Positions 25,178 to 33,843 are shown, counted from the stretch's first letter. The stretch is DNA of 64,000 nt from JAVBLY01 sp031553035 (GCA_031553035.1 JAVBLY010000001.1:186001-250000); one strand, 5' to 3'. Notes: generated by a model from the sequence alone, not told the origin. Made by a program: numbers and translations.

Positions 25178-26788
25178 CTACATAACCAATCCTATGTACG
25201 GTGCGATGGACAGAATCACAGTACCTGCCAAAAGCAGAGGTATGTAATACTTCAGCGAGAACTTCAGGTAGTGTTCATAAGGCAGCCCGAAGAGCTGCAA
25301 AGTACCCATCAGCGTTCCTGTGGGATATATGGCACACATGAAGTTTATCCCCACTATGAATGCACCTATCAGTATGATTTGTCCTCCTACGACCCCGATG
25401 GATGTTGCCGTGAACAGGCCGGCAGCAACCGCTCCAAGTATGGGCATTGTAAGCCCCGCAACGCCGCTAGTACTCTGTAGGAAAAATCCGATCCCGATGT
25501 ATGCGAGCACTGCCACGACGGCAAATATCCATAGAGGTACTCCAGCCAGGGCTGTTGATATCCAGTAAACAAAAGTGACCGACATTCCGTAAGTTGAATC
25601 TCCCATGATGACAGCGATGCCGTTTGCGATGCTTAGGACCAGCACGACGCTGAGCATCCCCGCTGCACCATCGATGAATTTATCGATAAAATCATTTACC
25701 TTCATGTGATTGATGGGTATGAGCAGCAGTGATCCTGCAAGGAAGAGGAAAGAAAATTCGTTGAACCCCCATTCTCCCAGAGGCGTCACGTTGCCTGCTC
25801 CCAGAATATCTCCAAGCACCGGGATATTACCCAGAAAAACTATCGGGGCATTCACTATATTAGATAATGTGGTTCCTCCAATGGATTCCCAAGGCGTATA
25901 GCCGATGAGCATCAATATTATTATTGCTGCGAATACTATGATCGACCAGAATCTGCTTCTGGTTATTTCCGGAGATTTGTTTTTATCAATTTCGATTTCT
26001 TTTAGACCCTGGACTTTAGCAAGAACGGACCTGCCAGGATCTTTTTTTACCTTAGCTGCGTATTTCATGAGCATTATGGCCGCTATTATATACATGACTA
26101 CAAACATCACCATTCTTAGTATGAGCCCCGATCCGATGGTAAGATCCGGATTCCCAATAGCTGCTACAGCAGCCCCTGTTGAAAACGGATTGACTATGCT
26201 GGACATATTTCCTATGGTGGCCCCAATAAAAAGCACTGCGAAGCCGGTCATAATGTCGTATCCCGCCAGTATGAACATGGGGATGACTACAAGGGAAAAT
26301 GCAGTGATCTCTTCCCAGAACCCGAATACCGTTCCCATGATCGCAAATACGAAGAGCATGATCGCGACCAGGGCATTGCCCTTCAGCTTTGTAAGAAGTT
26401 TTCCTATGCCTGCCTCAAAACTCTTTGTGCTGTTTAAAACGTTCAGAAAGGCTCCCGCCAGAAAGATTGCGATCCCTACGGCAGCCGAATTTTGAAATCC
26501 CTGTATAGGAGCGATAATAAGATCCCACAGCCCTTTAGGCTGGGGGCCTGCATTCGCCACAACATTACCGCTGGAATCCAGCATTGCATTATATACGATT
26601 TTGCCTGTATCCGCATCCTGAACAGATACCGGTATAAAAAACGACATGATGCAGACCAGGGCCAGCATGAAGAATACGATCTGGAATGCTCCTGGCATTT
26701 TGAACTTGTGCTTTTTTTTATTTAAATTATCTCCCTGGACGTTGGCCGGGGTACCACCCGGGACTTCCTTTGATTTTCTTTCGCTCAT
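25178..26788 (-). CDS. YfcC-family transporter
   Basis: A 536-residue inner-membrane carrier with about 12-13 helices and a basic cytoplasmic N-terminus of 35 residues. Its pattern (GFWEEITAFSLVVIPMF, then IGNMSSIVNPFSTGAAV) matches the YfcC/DcuC-like group of the IT superfamily, whose members move basic amino acids, dicarboxylates or peptides. The ATG at 26788 has GGAGGG upstream and begins 1 nt after the dipeptidase stop. The pairing suggests uptake or exchange of a dipeptide, or of an amino acid released by the dipeptidase. Confidence 0.85.
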   Translation of the reverse strand: MSERKSKEVPGGTPANVQGDNLNKKKHKFKMPGAFQIVFFMLALVCIMSFFIPVSVQDADTGKIVYNAMLDSSGNVVANAGPQPKGLWDLIIAPIQGFQNSAAVGIAIFLAGAFLNVLNSTKSFEAGIGKLLTKLKGNALVAIMLFVFAIMGTVFGFWEEITAFSLVVIPMFILAGYDIMTGFAVLFIGATIGNMSSIVNPFSTGAAVAAIGNPDLTIGSGLILRMVMFVVMYIIAAIMLMKYAAKVKKDPGRSVLAKVQGLKEIEIDKNKSPEITRSRFWSIIVFAAIIILMLIGYTPWESIGGTTLSNIVNAPIVFLGNIPVLGDILGAGNVTPLGEWGFNEFSFLFLAGSLLLIPINHMKVNDFIDKFIDGAAGMLSVVLVLSIANGIAVIMGDSTYGMSVTFVYWISTALAGVPLWIFAVVAVLAYIGIGFFLQSTSGVAGLTMPILGAVAAGLFTATSIGVVGGQIILIGAFIVGINFMCAIYPTGTLMGTLQLFGLPYEHYLKFSLKYYIPLLLAGTVILSIAPYIGLVM

Positions 26789-26789
26789 A

Positions 26790-28139
26790 TCAATTTCCCT
26801 CCACTGCAAGTTCTATAAATGCATGCATGTATACTTCCATGGCTTTCATCAAGTCTTCAGGTCTCACTCTCTCATTCGGTTCATGCTCGGTTACATCTTC
26901 TCCCGGAAAGTTTGCTCCGAATGCTACGATGTTCGCCATAGATCTTGCAAAGGTAGCTCCGCCCATTGTTAACGGCTTTGAGTCAGTATCTCCGGTGACA
27001 TCCCTGTATGCTTTAAGAAGTTTTTTGACCAGTTCCGAATCCTGATCCACGTAAAGTGGAGCCAGATAGTCAAATTCCTCGACCTTGACATCATATACAT
27101 TTGCCGCTTCTTTCATCAGTTTATCTACTTCTTCCTTTGTTTTTGTCGCCGGGAATCTGATATCGATACTCAGTTCCTGTTTGTTTTTCCCAAAATCCGC
27201 CATACCGATGTTGAATGTTACTCCGCCGGTATAATCTTCCATGTCACCGAATATCAACTTGCCGGCAGGATCTTTTCCTTTACTGTTGACAAAATCCAGC
27301 ATGCTTCCCCGCCTGCCTGCATGGGATAATGCTTTGCAAAGTCTGGTCACAGAGTTTTTTCCGTCAGGCGCTCTCATTGCGTGGGCGGTCTTTCCTATTA
27401 CAGTTATCTTACCGTCGCTTTTCTTGTATTTATAATCAAGGCTTTTTAGTGCATTTTCTATATCTGCTGAATCATCGATGGTTGCTTCTGCTGCTACGGC
27501 ATTAAAAGCGGCTCCTCCTGTGAAGGGATAGTCGATGGTATCATTTGCAGTTAAAGTATATTCGATCAGGCCTTTTTCCGCATACACCAGAGGGAAGTCG
27601 GAATCCGGCGTGAATCCGTAAGTGGGATGTTCCTCTTTTTCCGCATATGCTTTGATGCATCTCCAAAGTGATTCTTCATCCGTGCAGAAGATAAATCTTA
27701 TCCGCTTATTGAATTCTACTCCATTGTCCATCAGTAGCTTAAGTGCATAAAGTGATGCGAGAGCCGGACCTTTGTCATCCTGGACTCCGCGGCCTCTCAG
27801 GTACCCGTCTTTTTCCGTCATTTGAAAAGGATCAGTGTCCCAATTTTCCTTGTCATCAGCAGGCACCACATCAAGATGCCCGAGGATGCCAAGCATTTCT
27901 TTGCCTTCGCCGACCTCTGCGTAACCATAGTAGCCATTAGGATCAATGAAGGTTTTCAGCCCCATGTCTTGTGCTACTGAAATAGCGGTCTTAAGTGCTT
28001 CATGAACATTTTTACCAAAAGGTGCGCCTTTGCCTTCAGCCGGCATATTTTTACTGTTATATGAAACCAGTTTAGCAAGATCTTTTTTGTACTGAGGGAA
28101 AATATCCTCGATTTGAGATTTGAATTTTGAAGTATCCAT
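26790..28139 (-). CDS. M20-family dipeptidase (Sapep/PepV-like)
   Basis: A 449-residue zinc dipeptidase. Metal ligands and catalytic residues are in order: His88 and Asp90 (LGHLDVVP), Asp121 in GRGVQDDKGP, and Glu155-Glu156 in TDEESLWR, with a final histidine in the VTEHEPNERV block. The lid domain lies at about 200-330. Length fits Sapep-type enzymes that cleave dipeptides in the cytoplasm. It is first in a two-gene operon with the YfcC carrier and has an AAAGGA ribosome site. Confidence 0.9.
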   Translation of the reverse strand: MDTSKFKSQIEDIFPQYKKDLAKLVSYNSKNMPAEGKGAPFGKNVHEALKTAISVAQDMGLKTFIDPNGYYGYAEVGEGKEMLGILGHLDVVPADDKENWDTDPFQMTEKDGYLRGRGVQDDKGPALASLYALKLLMDNGVEFNKRIRFIFCTDEESLWRCIKAYAEKEEHPTYGFTPDSDFPLVYAEKGLIEYTLTANDTIDYPFTGGAAFNAVAAEATIDDSADIENALKSLDYKYKKSDGKITVIGKTAHAMRAPDGKNSVTRLCKALSHAGRRGSMLDFVNSKGKDPAGKLIFGDMEDYTGGVTFNIGMADFGKNKQELSIDIRFPATKTKEEVDKLMKEAANVYDVKVEEFDYLAPLYVDQDSELVKKLLKAYRDVTGDTDSKPLTMGGATFARSMANIVAFGANFPGEDVTEHEPNERVRPEDLMKAMEVYMHAFIELAVEGN

Positions 28140-28270
28140 GATTGGGAATCCTTTCTATGCAGGGAAAATCAAGTAACGCAGTGCGTATTGCGATAATATA
28201 TATAGGATTTATACCACGAAAACAGAAAATATAACATTATATATTATTAGGCAATACAGAGAAAATATAA

Positions 28271-28321
28271 TTGACAAGTATATCGGAAGGCGATATAGTA
28301 TATATATCGGGTGCCGATATA
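28271..28321 (+). promoter_or_regulatory. PadR promoter with two TATATCG-N5-CGATATA operators
   Basis: TTGACA (28271-28276) and TATAGT (28294-28299) are 17 nt apart. The 19-bp palindromes at 28279-28297 and 28303-28321 both fit TATATCG-N5-CGATATA; one covers the spacer and -10, the other begins 4 bp after the -10. The PadR gene starts at 28353. This is a strong case for autoregulation. Confidence 0.85.
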
Positions 28322-28352
28322 ACGTTTGGCGACATAAACGGAGAAATCATAT

Positions 28353-28664
28353 ATGAACAGTATAGCTTTGACAGAAGCAGTTTATTATATCCTTTTATCA
28401 TTAAAGACCCCATTGCACGGATACGGGATAATCCTTAAAGTTGAAGAAATGTCGGGCGGGAGGGTCCGGCTGGCTGCAGGAACTCTCTATGGGGCGATCA
28501 ACAGCCTGCTTGAAAAAGGATGGATCAGGGCACTGCCGGGTGAAACAAACAGCAGAAAGAAAGAATATATAATAACCGATCAGGGCAAAGAAGTCGTAAA
28601 AAATGAACTTTCAAGACTGGAAGAGTTGATATCCAATGGCAGGAAGATCACGGAGGATATGTAA
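28353..28664 (+). CDS. PadR-family transcriptional regulator
   Basis: A 103-residue PadR repressor. The winged helix LTEAVYYILLSLKTPLHGYG, the RLAAGTLYGAINSLLEKGWI recognition region and the KEYIITDQGKE wing are all present. Length is usual for the short class. Its TAA is directly followed by the ATG of a DUF2812 gene fragment, the normal partner of such PadR proteins. Two matched palindromes cover its promoter. Confidence 0.93.
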   Translation: MNSIALTEAVYYILLSLKTPLHGYGIILKVEEMSGGRVRLAAGTLYGAINSLLEKGWIRALPGETNSRKKEYIITDQGKEVVKNELSRLEELISNGRKITEDM

Positions 28665-28823
28665 ATGAAGATGGTGAAACATAAATTGTTCTTTGTGTGG
28701 AACTATGATAACGAAGAAAAATGGATCAACCAGATGGCTGCAGAGGGCTGGCAATTAACGGATGTAAGCCTTTTTAAACAGCTTGAGCTTTACTCCGCAG
28801 ATGTCCGCCATCTCCTGAAATAG
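28665..28823 (+). pseudogene. Truncated DUF2812 gene behind padR
   Basis: A 52-codon reading frame starts at the ATG immediately after the padR stop. Its first 35 residues (including FVWNYDNEEKWINQMAAEGW) match the start of DUF2812 membrane proteins, which are normally about 150-200 residues with membrane helices. After about codon 36 the frame runs into the 3' end of the oppositely oriented DUF3795 gene and stops. This looks like a deletion or recombination joint near 28770. Confidence 0.75.
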
Positions 28824-29327
28824 CTTGACTGCTGTGGCGGATTTTTCTTTTATGGGGTCGTCGTCAAATATCGTCGATCTGATTTTCCCCATAACGATAC
28901 GGACATCTTCAATATCAAGCAGATTGACAGCCAGGCAGAAAAAGCTTTTTCTCCTGCCGTCGTTATAGTGACCCAGAAGTTCCTCCAGGATGGCGACTTT
29001 TTCTTCCAATTCATTTTTATAAGGTTCAAGACCTTCTGATTTGATCCGATCGAAATTTGAGATCATATTCTTATGGGTGATAAACGAATCACATTTTTCG
29101 GCGTCCTTATATTTTCCGCAGGGATATTCGTCACAAAGATAGCAGAATTCAATTCTGTCATGACGCTGGCAACACGAAATTATTCCGCATGCCGGGCGTT
29201 TTGTGAAGAATTTCTCTCCGCTGCAGCCCGGACATCTTGACGGACCGTCTGTATGATACCTGGGGCATAGACCGCAGTTTAAACCGCATGCCGAAAGTTT
29301 GGGATATTCCCGTTCATGAGTTTGCAT
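28755..29327 (-). CDS. DUF3795-domain cysteine-rich protein
   Basis: A 190-residue protein with the DUF3795 pattern: CGLNCGLCPRY near residue 13, then CPGC, and further cysteines in CQRHDRIEFCYLCDEYPCGKY. The cysteines probably hold zinc or an iron-sulfur cluster; function is not established. The C-terminal half is helical. The 3' end overlaps the truncated DUF2812 frame, suggesting that its insertion removed the rest of that gene. TATAAT of a leftward promoter is visible near 29371-29376. Confidence 0.85.
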   Translation of the reverse strand: MQTHEREYPKLSACGLNCGLCPRYHTDGPSRCPGCSGEKFFTKRPACGIISCCQRHDRIEFCYLCDEYPCGKYKDAEKCDSFITHKNMISNFDRIKSEGLEPYKNELEEKVAILEELLGHYNDGRRKSFFCLAVNLLDIEDVRIVMGKIRSTIFDDDPIKEKSATAVKLFQEMADICGVKLKLFKKAYIR

Positions 29328-29669
29328 ATTGCACCTCTATTTGCGTTAATACTGAATATTGTACTATGATCGAATTATACCATATCATTTGATCAGTATA
29401 GATAAAATGCATAAGTATTAAGGATTTAGAAAAAGATAATTTTTTTTTCAGGGAGTATCCGCTATTTTTCAACGCCTCTAAAGCTTTGTCATTATTCCAA
29501 TGACATGACAAATAATGCAATAGGAGTTAGAATTCTGGTGATGGTTCATTGAGGGCTTGATTTTATCATATCAGGGGGGCGATAGGCAAACTGATATGCT
29601 AGGATCAAGCTTTCGTTTTTTTGATCAACTCATATTCATCATCCGATGCTAATATGGTATACTTCCTTT
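29328..29669. other. 342-nt intergenic region with operator-like palindrome and orphan terminator
   Basis: No convincing gene is seen here. It holds the leftward promoter of the DUF3795 gene, a perfect palindrome TGTCATT-N5-AATGACA at 29487-29505, the hairpin plus T-run at 29555-29622, and an extended -10 (TGGTATACT, 29655-29663) for the following gene. Confidence 0.7.
29555..29622 (+). terminator. Orphan hairpin-plus-T-run with no upstream gene on the strand
   Basis: GCTTGAT (29555-29561) pairs with ATCAAGC (29604-29610) and ATATCAG (29568-29574) with CTGATAT (29591-29597), separated by a 6x6 internal loop. The apical loop begins with a G-run. TTTCGTTTTTTT follows. The nearest upstream plus-strand gene is the padR fragment 700 nt away, so this may end a small RNA. 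Confidence 0.55.
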
Positions 29670-31235
29670 ATGAGTCAAAAGAAAGAGATATCTCTAATAA
29701 TATTGTTTCTGATAATCGTACTTCTTGGGTGGACAGCACTGTTTATGATTCCCTCACCTGATTTGGAAACGATTGACGATACAGATGAAATCGTGGATCT
29801 TACGAATACCGATCTTGATGATACGGTCTATATTTACAGTGATAACTGGAAGAGCTACCTTGAAGAGCTTTATGTCCCGAAGGATCTCAATAGTGGATCA
29901 GTTCAGGATTCAGCCAGGATTTCATTGGGAAATGGTGACCCTGTATATAAGGAAGTAGAATACGCGACTCATGTTGCAGAATTGAAACTGCCTCCCGGGA
30001 AAAGCTATGGAATATATATGAAGTCTGCCGACTATGCCATGAGAATTTTTATTGACGGGGCAGAGGTGGACAAAGTAGGTAATCCTTCCGAAAATGAAAA
30101 GGAGAATATTCCGAGAGTTGCAATAAGAGAATATTTTTTTACACCCTCGCAGTCAATAACGCAGATAGTGATCCAGGTTTCGAATCACGTTCATGTTGAA
30201 GGGAGCTATCCTCCCGCATTTACTATTGGATACGATGATACGATCACCGAATATTCTAATGAAATATTGATGGTGTCGTTCATGATGATAGGCGCTTTAT
30301 TCACAGCATTTTTATATCATCTTGGTTTGTTCGTCCTGAATCACAAGCAGAGGTCACTGCTTTATTTCTCTCTTAGTTGTTTTCTCCTGATGCTCCTTTC
30401 AAACAAGCTGATACCTGCATTGTATCCGGACTACAGCTGGGATGTGGCGATCCGCATCGAGTACATAGTTCATTTTGCCACCTTCCTCGTTCTAACCCTG
30501 TTCCTTAGGACGCTTTTTCCGTACCTGATCAAAAAGATCCTGGCATATGCATACTATATTGTCGGAATAATATACATAGTCTCTACATTGATTCTGCCTT
30601 CCAAGATATTTACCAGTCTGATCATGTATTTTGACATTATATCGATTCCGTTTATCATATATGTCATCACCAGACTCGTGCTCACACTGAAAGAAAAAAG
30701 ACTGCAAAACCACCTTGCTTTCACGGGAATGGCCGTAGTCAGTCTGGCTGCCATATATGACATTCTAAATAAAAATGGTCTTGCACCGTCTATCGGGATA
30801 CCCGGACAGGATTTTATAACACCTGTGGCAATGCTGTTCTTTGTTTTTTGCTACACACTGGTACTGTCCATGGATTATGCAGATATGGGGAAAACTGTTG
30901 CACTGGCAGAGCAACAGATAGCAGATGCAGAAACCAGATACGAGCTTTTACAGAAAACAAACAAAAAAATGTTGCCGAACACGACCCTGTCAGACCTTGG
31001 TCTTTCAAGGCGCGAAACAGATGTGGCATATCTTTTGATCGACGGAAAGATGCGGTCAGAAATCGTAGAAATATTGGATATCAGCATGGGAAGCGTCAAT
31101 ACGTACTGCTCCAGGATCTATCATAAAGCCGGATGCAAAAGCATGTCCGAATTTCTCAAGATACTGGGATTGCCGGATAATATCAGAGGATATTTGGAAG
31201 GAGATCATAATGAAGATCAGCAAATTCAAGGTTGA
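29670..31235 (+). CDS. Membrane-tethered LuxR-type regulator with 7TMR-DISM sensor
   Basis: A 521-residue one-component regulator. A signal-anchor helix (about 9-26) leads to an outside sensor domain (about 30-200) of the 7TMR-DISM extracellular type. Seven membrane helices follow (about 205-405), then a short coiled coil (VALAEQQIADAETRYELLQ), then a GerE/LuxR helix-turn-helix at about 445-505 (LSRRETDVAYLLIDGKMRSEIVEILDIS). DISM sensors usually carry kinases or cyclases; here the output is direct DNA binding. TATACT is 6 nt before the ATG at 29670 and no ribosome site is seen, so it is likely leaderless. Its 3' end overlaps an aminotransferase gene by 26 nt. Confidence 0.88.
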   Translation: MSQKKEISLIILFLIIVLLGWTALFMIPSPDLETIDDTDEIVDLTNTDLDDTVYIYSDNWKSYLEELYVPKDLNSGSVQDSARISLGNGDPVYKEVEYATHVAELKLPPGKSYGIYMKSADYAMRIFIDGAEVDKVGNPSENEKENIPRVAIREYFFTPSQSITQIVIQVSNHVHVEGSYPPAFTIGYDDTITEYSNEILMVSFMMIGALFTAFLYHLGLFVLNHKQRSLLYFSLSCFLLMLLSNKLIPALYPDYSWDVAIRIEYIVHFATFLVLTLFLRTLFPYLIKKILAYAYYIVGIIYIVSTLILPSKIFTSLIMYFDIISIPFIIYVITRLVLTLKEKRLQNHLAFTGMAVVSLAAIYDILNKNGLAPSIGIPGQDFITPVAMLFFVFCYTLVLSMDYADMGKTVALAEQQIADAETRYELLQKTNKKMLPNTTLSDLGLSRRETDVAYLLIDGKMRSEIVEILDISMGSVNTYCSRIYHKAGCKSMSEFLKILGLPDNIRGYLEGDHNEDQQIQG

Positions 31236-32331
31236 AAGCTGGATGAACGAATTTGAGAATGATGCCGTCTATAATTTAGGTGAAACCTGTGTAGATTCCC
31301 TGACAATAGATGAGTTGCTTGAGCTTTCGGGAGAGGACTCAAAAGAATTTCTTACCGGCCTTGGCAAAATAAGGATGACTTATGGCCATATATATGGCTC
31401 GCCTGAACTTAAGGCCGGGATTGCCAATCTGTATGAGGATATAGATCCTGAAAATGTTATACCCACCCATGGCGCCATCGGTGCAAATTATCAGGTGCTT
31501 ATGTCACTTGTGGAACCCTCCGATAATGTGGTGCCTGTAATGCCTACATATCAACAGCATTACTCTATACCTGAATCCATAGGTGCGGAGGTAAGACCAA
31601 TCAAGCTTCGAAAAGAAAACGGTTTTGTCCCGGATATTGATGAGCTTAAAAGCCTTGTTGATAAGAATACCAAGCTTATCACTATAAACAATCCCAATAA
31701 TCCCACAGGTGCGCTGATTTCTCCGAAGATGCTGAAGGAGATCGTTGGAGTTGCAAAATCCGTAAATGCCTACCTGCTTTCGGATGAAGTATACCGAGGT
31801 ATTTCTGAAGACGGAAGCTACATGCCTTCGGTGGTGGATTTTTATGACAAGGGGATCTCGGTGGGCAGTATGTCCAAAGTCATGTCTCTGGCGGGTCTTA
31901 GAATGGGATGGATCGTTACCAATAATGATGAAGTGAGAGAGGCATGTCTCAGAAGGCGGGACTACGATACCATAAGCTGTGGTCAGCTTGATGACCTGTT
32001 CTCGGCTCTGGCACTTAAGCATGTTGATAAGATCTTTGACAGAAACAGAAAAATAATGAATGAAAACAGAAAGATCTTGGACGACTGGGTGAACGAAAAT
32101 GACGGAGTATCATATGTGAAGCCGGTTTCCGGAACAACGGCTCTGGTTTTTTACGACAGGGACATGCCGTCGTACGACCTTTGCGTTAAACTGATCCGTG
32201 AAAAAGGTGTTCTGTTCACCCCCGGTTCCTGCTTTGAAGAGGAAGGCTCCGTCCGCATCGGTTATGCCTTCGACTCGGGTGTTTTAAAAGAGGGACTGGA
32301 TAAATTCACCGAGCTTCTTGGTGAGATCTAA
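31210..32331 (+). CDS. Class I/II aminotransferase
   Basis: A 373-residue fold-type I PLP enzyme. The motifs NPNNPTGA (near residue 160), SDEVYRG and GSMSKVMSLAGLRMGW (PLP lysine about 223) are all present. Length is normal for the aspartate-aminotransferase superfamily. It begins within the end of the membrane LuxR regulator gene, so the two are co-translated and it is a probable target or partner. Substrate unknown; an amino-acid transaminase or beta-C-S lyase-type activity are both possible. Confidence 0.9.
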   Translation: MKISKFKVESWMNEFENDAVYNLGETCVDSLTIDELLELSGEDSKEFLTGLGKIRMTYGHIYGSPELKAGIANLYEDIDPENVIPTHGAIGANYQVLMSLVEPSDNVVPVMPTYQQHYSIPESIGAEVRPIKLRKENGFVPDIDELKSLVDKNTKLITINNPNNPTGALISPKMLKEIVGVAKSVNAYLLSDEVYRGISEDGSYMPSVVDFYDKGISVGSMSKVMSLAGLRMGWIVTNNDEVREACLRRRDYDTISCGQLDDLFSALALKHVDKIFDRNRKIMNENRKILDDWVNENDGVSYVKPVSGTTALVFYDRDMPSYDLCVKLIREKGVLFTPGSCFEEEGSVRIGYAFDSGVLKEGLDKFTELLGEI

Positions 32332-33065
32332 TAATCCATTGCAAGCCAGTCCAGAGCCATGTAAAACCAGTATTGATTACTGAACGGGTTTGCATGACCG
32401 CCATTAGGGAAAATATGGGATTCGAACTGAATCCCTTTTTCATTCAGGGTCTTGGTAAAGTCTATAGTACTCTCTACCGGCACGATCATATCATCCTGAT
32501 TGTGCCATACGAATACTGGCGGCATATCTTTGTTTATATATTTATCTAAATACATATATGGCTTGATTTGAGGGTCATCCAGATTTGCACTGAGATTAGT
32601 AAAAGTTATTGCTGCATTGCCGCACGTTTCACCTATGACAGGATAGGCTACTATAATTTTGTCCGGTCCGGCGTCCTTTGGTATATCATACTTTTCTATC
32701 CAGTCCGAGTTCCAGTGCACACCCAGTGACATTGCCAGATGCCCACCTGCGGAAAAACCACATACATATACTTTGTCCGGGATGACATTCAGTTCTTCGG
32801 CATTTTCTCTGATATATCTGACTGCATATGCTAACTCTCTCATGGCTGTAGGGAAAGGATTCTCTCTTCCCACGCTGTAATTGAGAAGAAAAGTTTCATA
32901 GCCGCTGTTGGCAAAATTTGCTGACGCCGGCGGTCCTTCCGAGGTCCCCAGCATCTCGTAACCTCCGCCGGTGCACACGATAACGGCAGGAGCCGGCATG
33001 CCGGTTATCATCTTGTTAGGGTAATGGGTCAGTAGTTTTTCGATGTCTTTATAGTTTTCGTTCAT
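32328..33065 (-). CDS. Alpha/beta hydrolase (BD-FAE/esterase-like)
   Basis: A 245-residue serine hydrolase. The nucleophile elbow is GFSAGGH (near residue 103), an early GGGYEMLG oxyanion region is present, and the acid/base pair is in HNQDDMIVP and NGGHANPF. No signal peptide, so it is cytoplasmic; it probably acts as a carbohydrate or small ester esterase. Its 3' end overlaps the convergent aminotransferase by 4 nt. AAGGAG precedes the ATG. Confidence 0.88.
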   Translation of the reverse strand: MNENYKDIEKLLTHYPNKMITGMPAPAVIVCTGGGYEMLGTSEGPPASANFANSGYETFLLNYSVGRENPFPTAMRELAYAVRYIRENAEELNVIPDKVYVCGFSAGGHLAMSLGVHWNSDWIEKYDIPKDAGPDKIIVAYPVIGETCGNAAITFTNLSANLDDPQIKPYMYLDKYINKDMPPVFVWHNQDDMIVPVESTIDFTKTLNEKGIQFESHIFPNGGHANPFSNQYWFYMALDWLAMDY

Positions 33066-33152
33066 ATCGCTCTCCTTGAAATTAATTAGTGAATTTATTA
33101 TATCATCCTATTTGCATAAATAATATAACCATAAAAGACTTTAATATTTAAC

Positions 33153-33204
33153 AAATATATGCTATAATATTATCATAAAAATGATAATATTATAGCATAT
33201 ATTT
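33153..33204. promoter_or_regulatory. 24-bp perfect inverted repeat at the toxin-antitoxin promoter
   Basis: Bases 33153-33176 and 33181-33204 are perfect reverse complements around AAAA. The left arm contains the -10 TATAAT (33163-33168), with a weak TTTAAT at 33140-33145 as -35. It is the natural site for binding of the Phd-type antitoxin whose ATG is at 33225. Confidence 0.85.
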
Positions 33205-33224
33205 TATTGGAGGTAATGCTAACA

Positions 33225-33506
33225 ATGAAAAAAATACCTACGATTAGGCCTGTTTCGGATCTGAGAAATAATTTTAAAGAAATATCAAATCTGGTGAGAG
33301 AAACGGATGGACCGGTTTATTTAACGAAAAATGGTCGTGAAGACATGGTGGTCATGAGTCATGATGCATATGAGCGTGAACAACAGAAGCATGAAATAGA
33401 AATGAAGCTGAGAGAAGCGGAATTGATAAATGAAATACATCCGGGAACTCGTTCACTCGACGATGTTTATATTGATGCAAAGAATAAGATAAAGGCATCA
33501 AAGTGA
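33225..33506 (+). CDS. Phd/YefM-family antitoxin
   Basis: A 93-residue antitoxin. The N-terminal DNA-binding Phd domain reads IRPVSDLRNNFKEISNLV, then GPVYLTKNGREDMVVMSHDAYE; the C-terminal 40 residues are helical and charged, as expected for toxin neutralisation. The start at 33225 has GGAGG at 33209-33213. It overlaps the toxin gene by 4 nt and follows a long palindrome that it probably binds. Confidence 0.94.
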   Translation: MKKIPTIRPVSDLRNNFKEISNLVRETDGPVYLTKNGREDMVVMSHDAYEREQQKHEIEMKLREAELINEIHPGTRSLDDVYIDAKNKIKASK

Positions 33507-33808
33507 ACAAAGTGGTATTTGATACATCGGCAGATCAGGATGTAGCTTCTATTTTGCGATATTTGCTTGAGGAAACTCAGAGCCCTCAAAGTGCAGAGGC
33601 TTTAATTGACTTGATTTATAGTAAGGCTAATAGGCTGAAAGAATTCCCAAAACTATATCCCATTTACAATAATGCAAGCGATTTGAAATATACATATCGT
33701 TTTTTTCCAGTTCTAAGCTATCTGGTTTTCTATTACATCGATCATGGCTTGGTTCATATAAGCCGAATAATCCATACAAAGAGAAATATAATTGAATATT
33801 TGAAATAA
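33503..33808 (+). CDS. RelE/ParE-family toxin
   Basis: A 101-residue toxin of the RelE/ParE superfamily, with the typical blocks RYLLEETQSPQSAEALID, LKEFPKLYP, and the C-terminal RIIHTKRNIIEYLK strand and helix. RelE members cleave mRNA on the ribosome; ParE members poison gyrase; the sequence alone does not decide. It starts with GTG inside the antitoxin stop (GTGA), so translation is coupled. Confidence 0.92.
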   Translation: MNKVVFDTSADQDVASILRYLLEETQSPQSAEALIDLIYSKANRLKEFPKLYPIYNNASDLKYTYRFFPVLSYLVFYYIDHGLVHISRIIHTKRNIIEYLK

Positions 33809-33843
33809 CATTTCAAAGCAACATCATTCAGCAAAAACAGCTG

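Noticed and set aside
25905..26495. 196-codon plus-strand frame opposite the YfcC transporter
   Set aside because: Methionine- and proline-rich shadow of membrane-helix codons on the other strand; no ribosome site.
29314..29520. 68-codon minus-strand frame upstream of the DUF3795 gene
   Set aside because: It lies across the promoter of the DUF3795 gene, has no ribosome site and shows AT-rich random composition.
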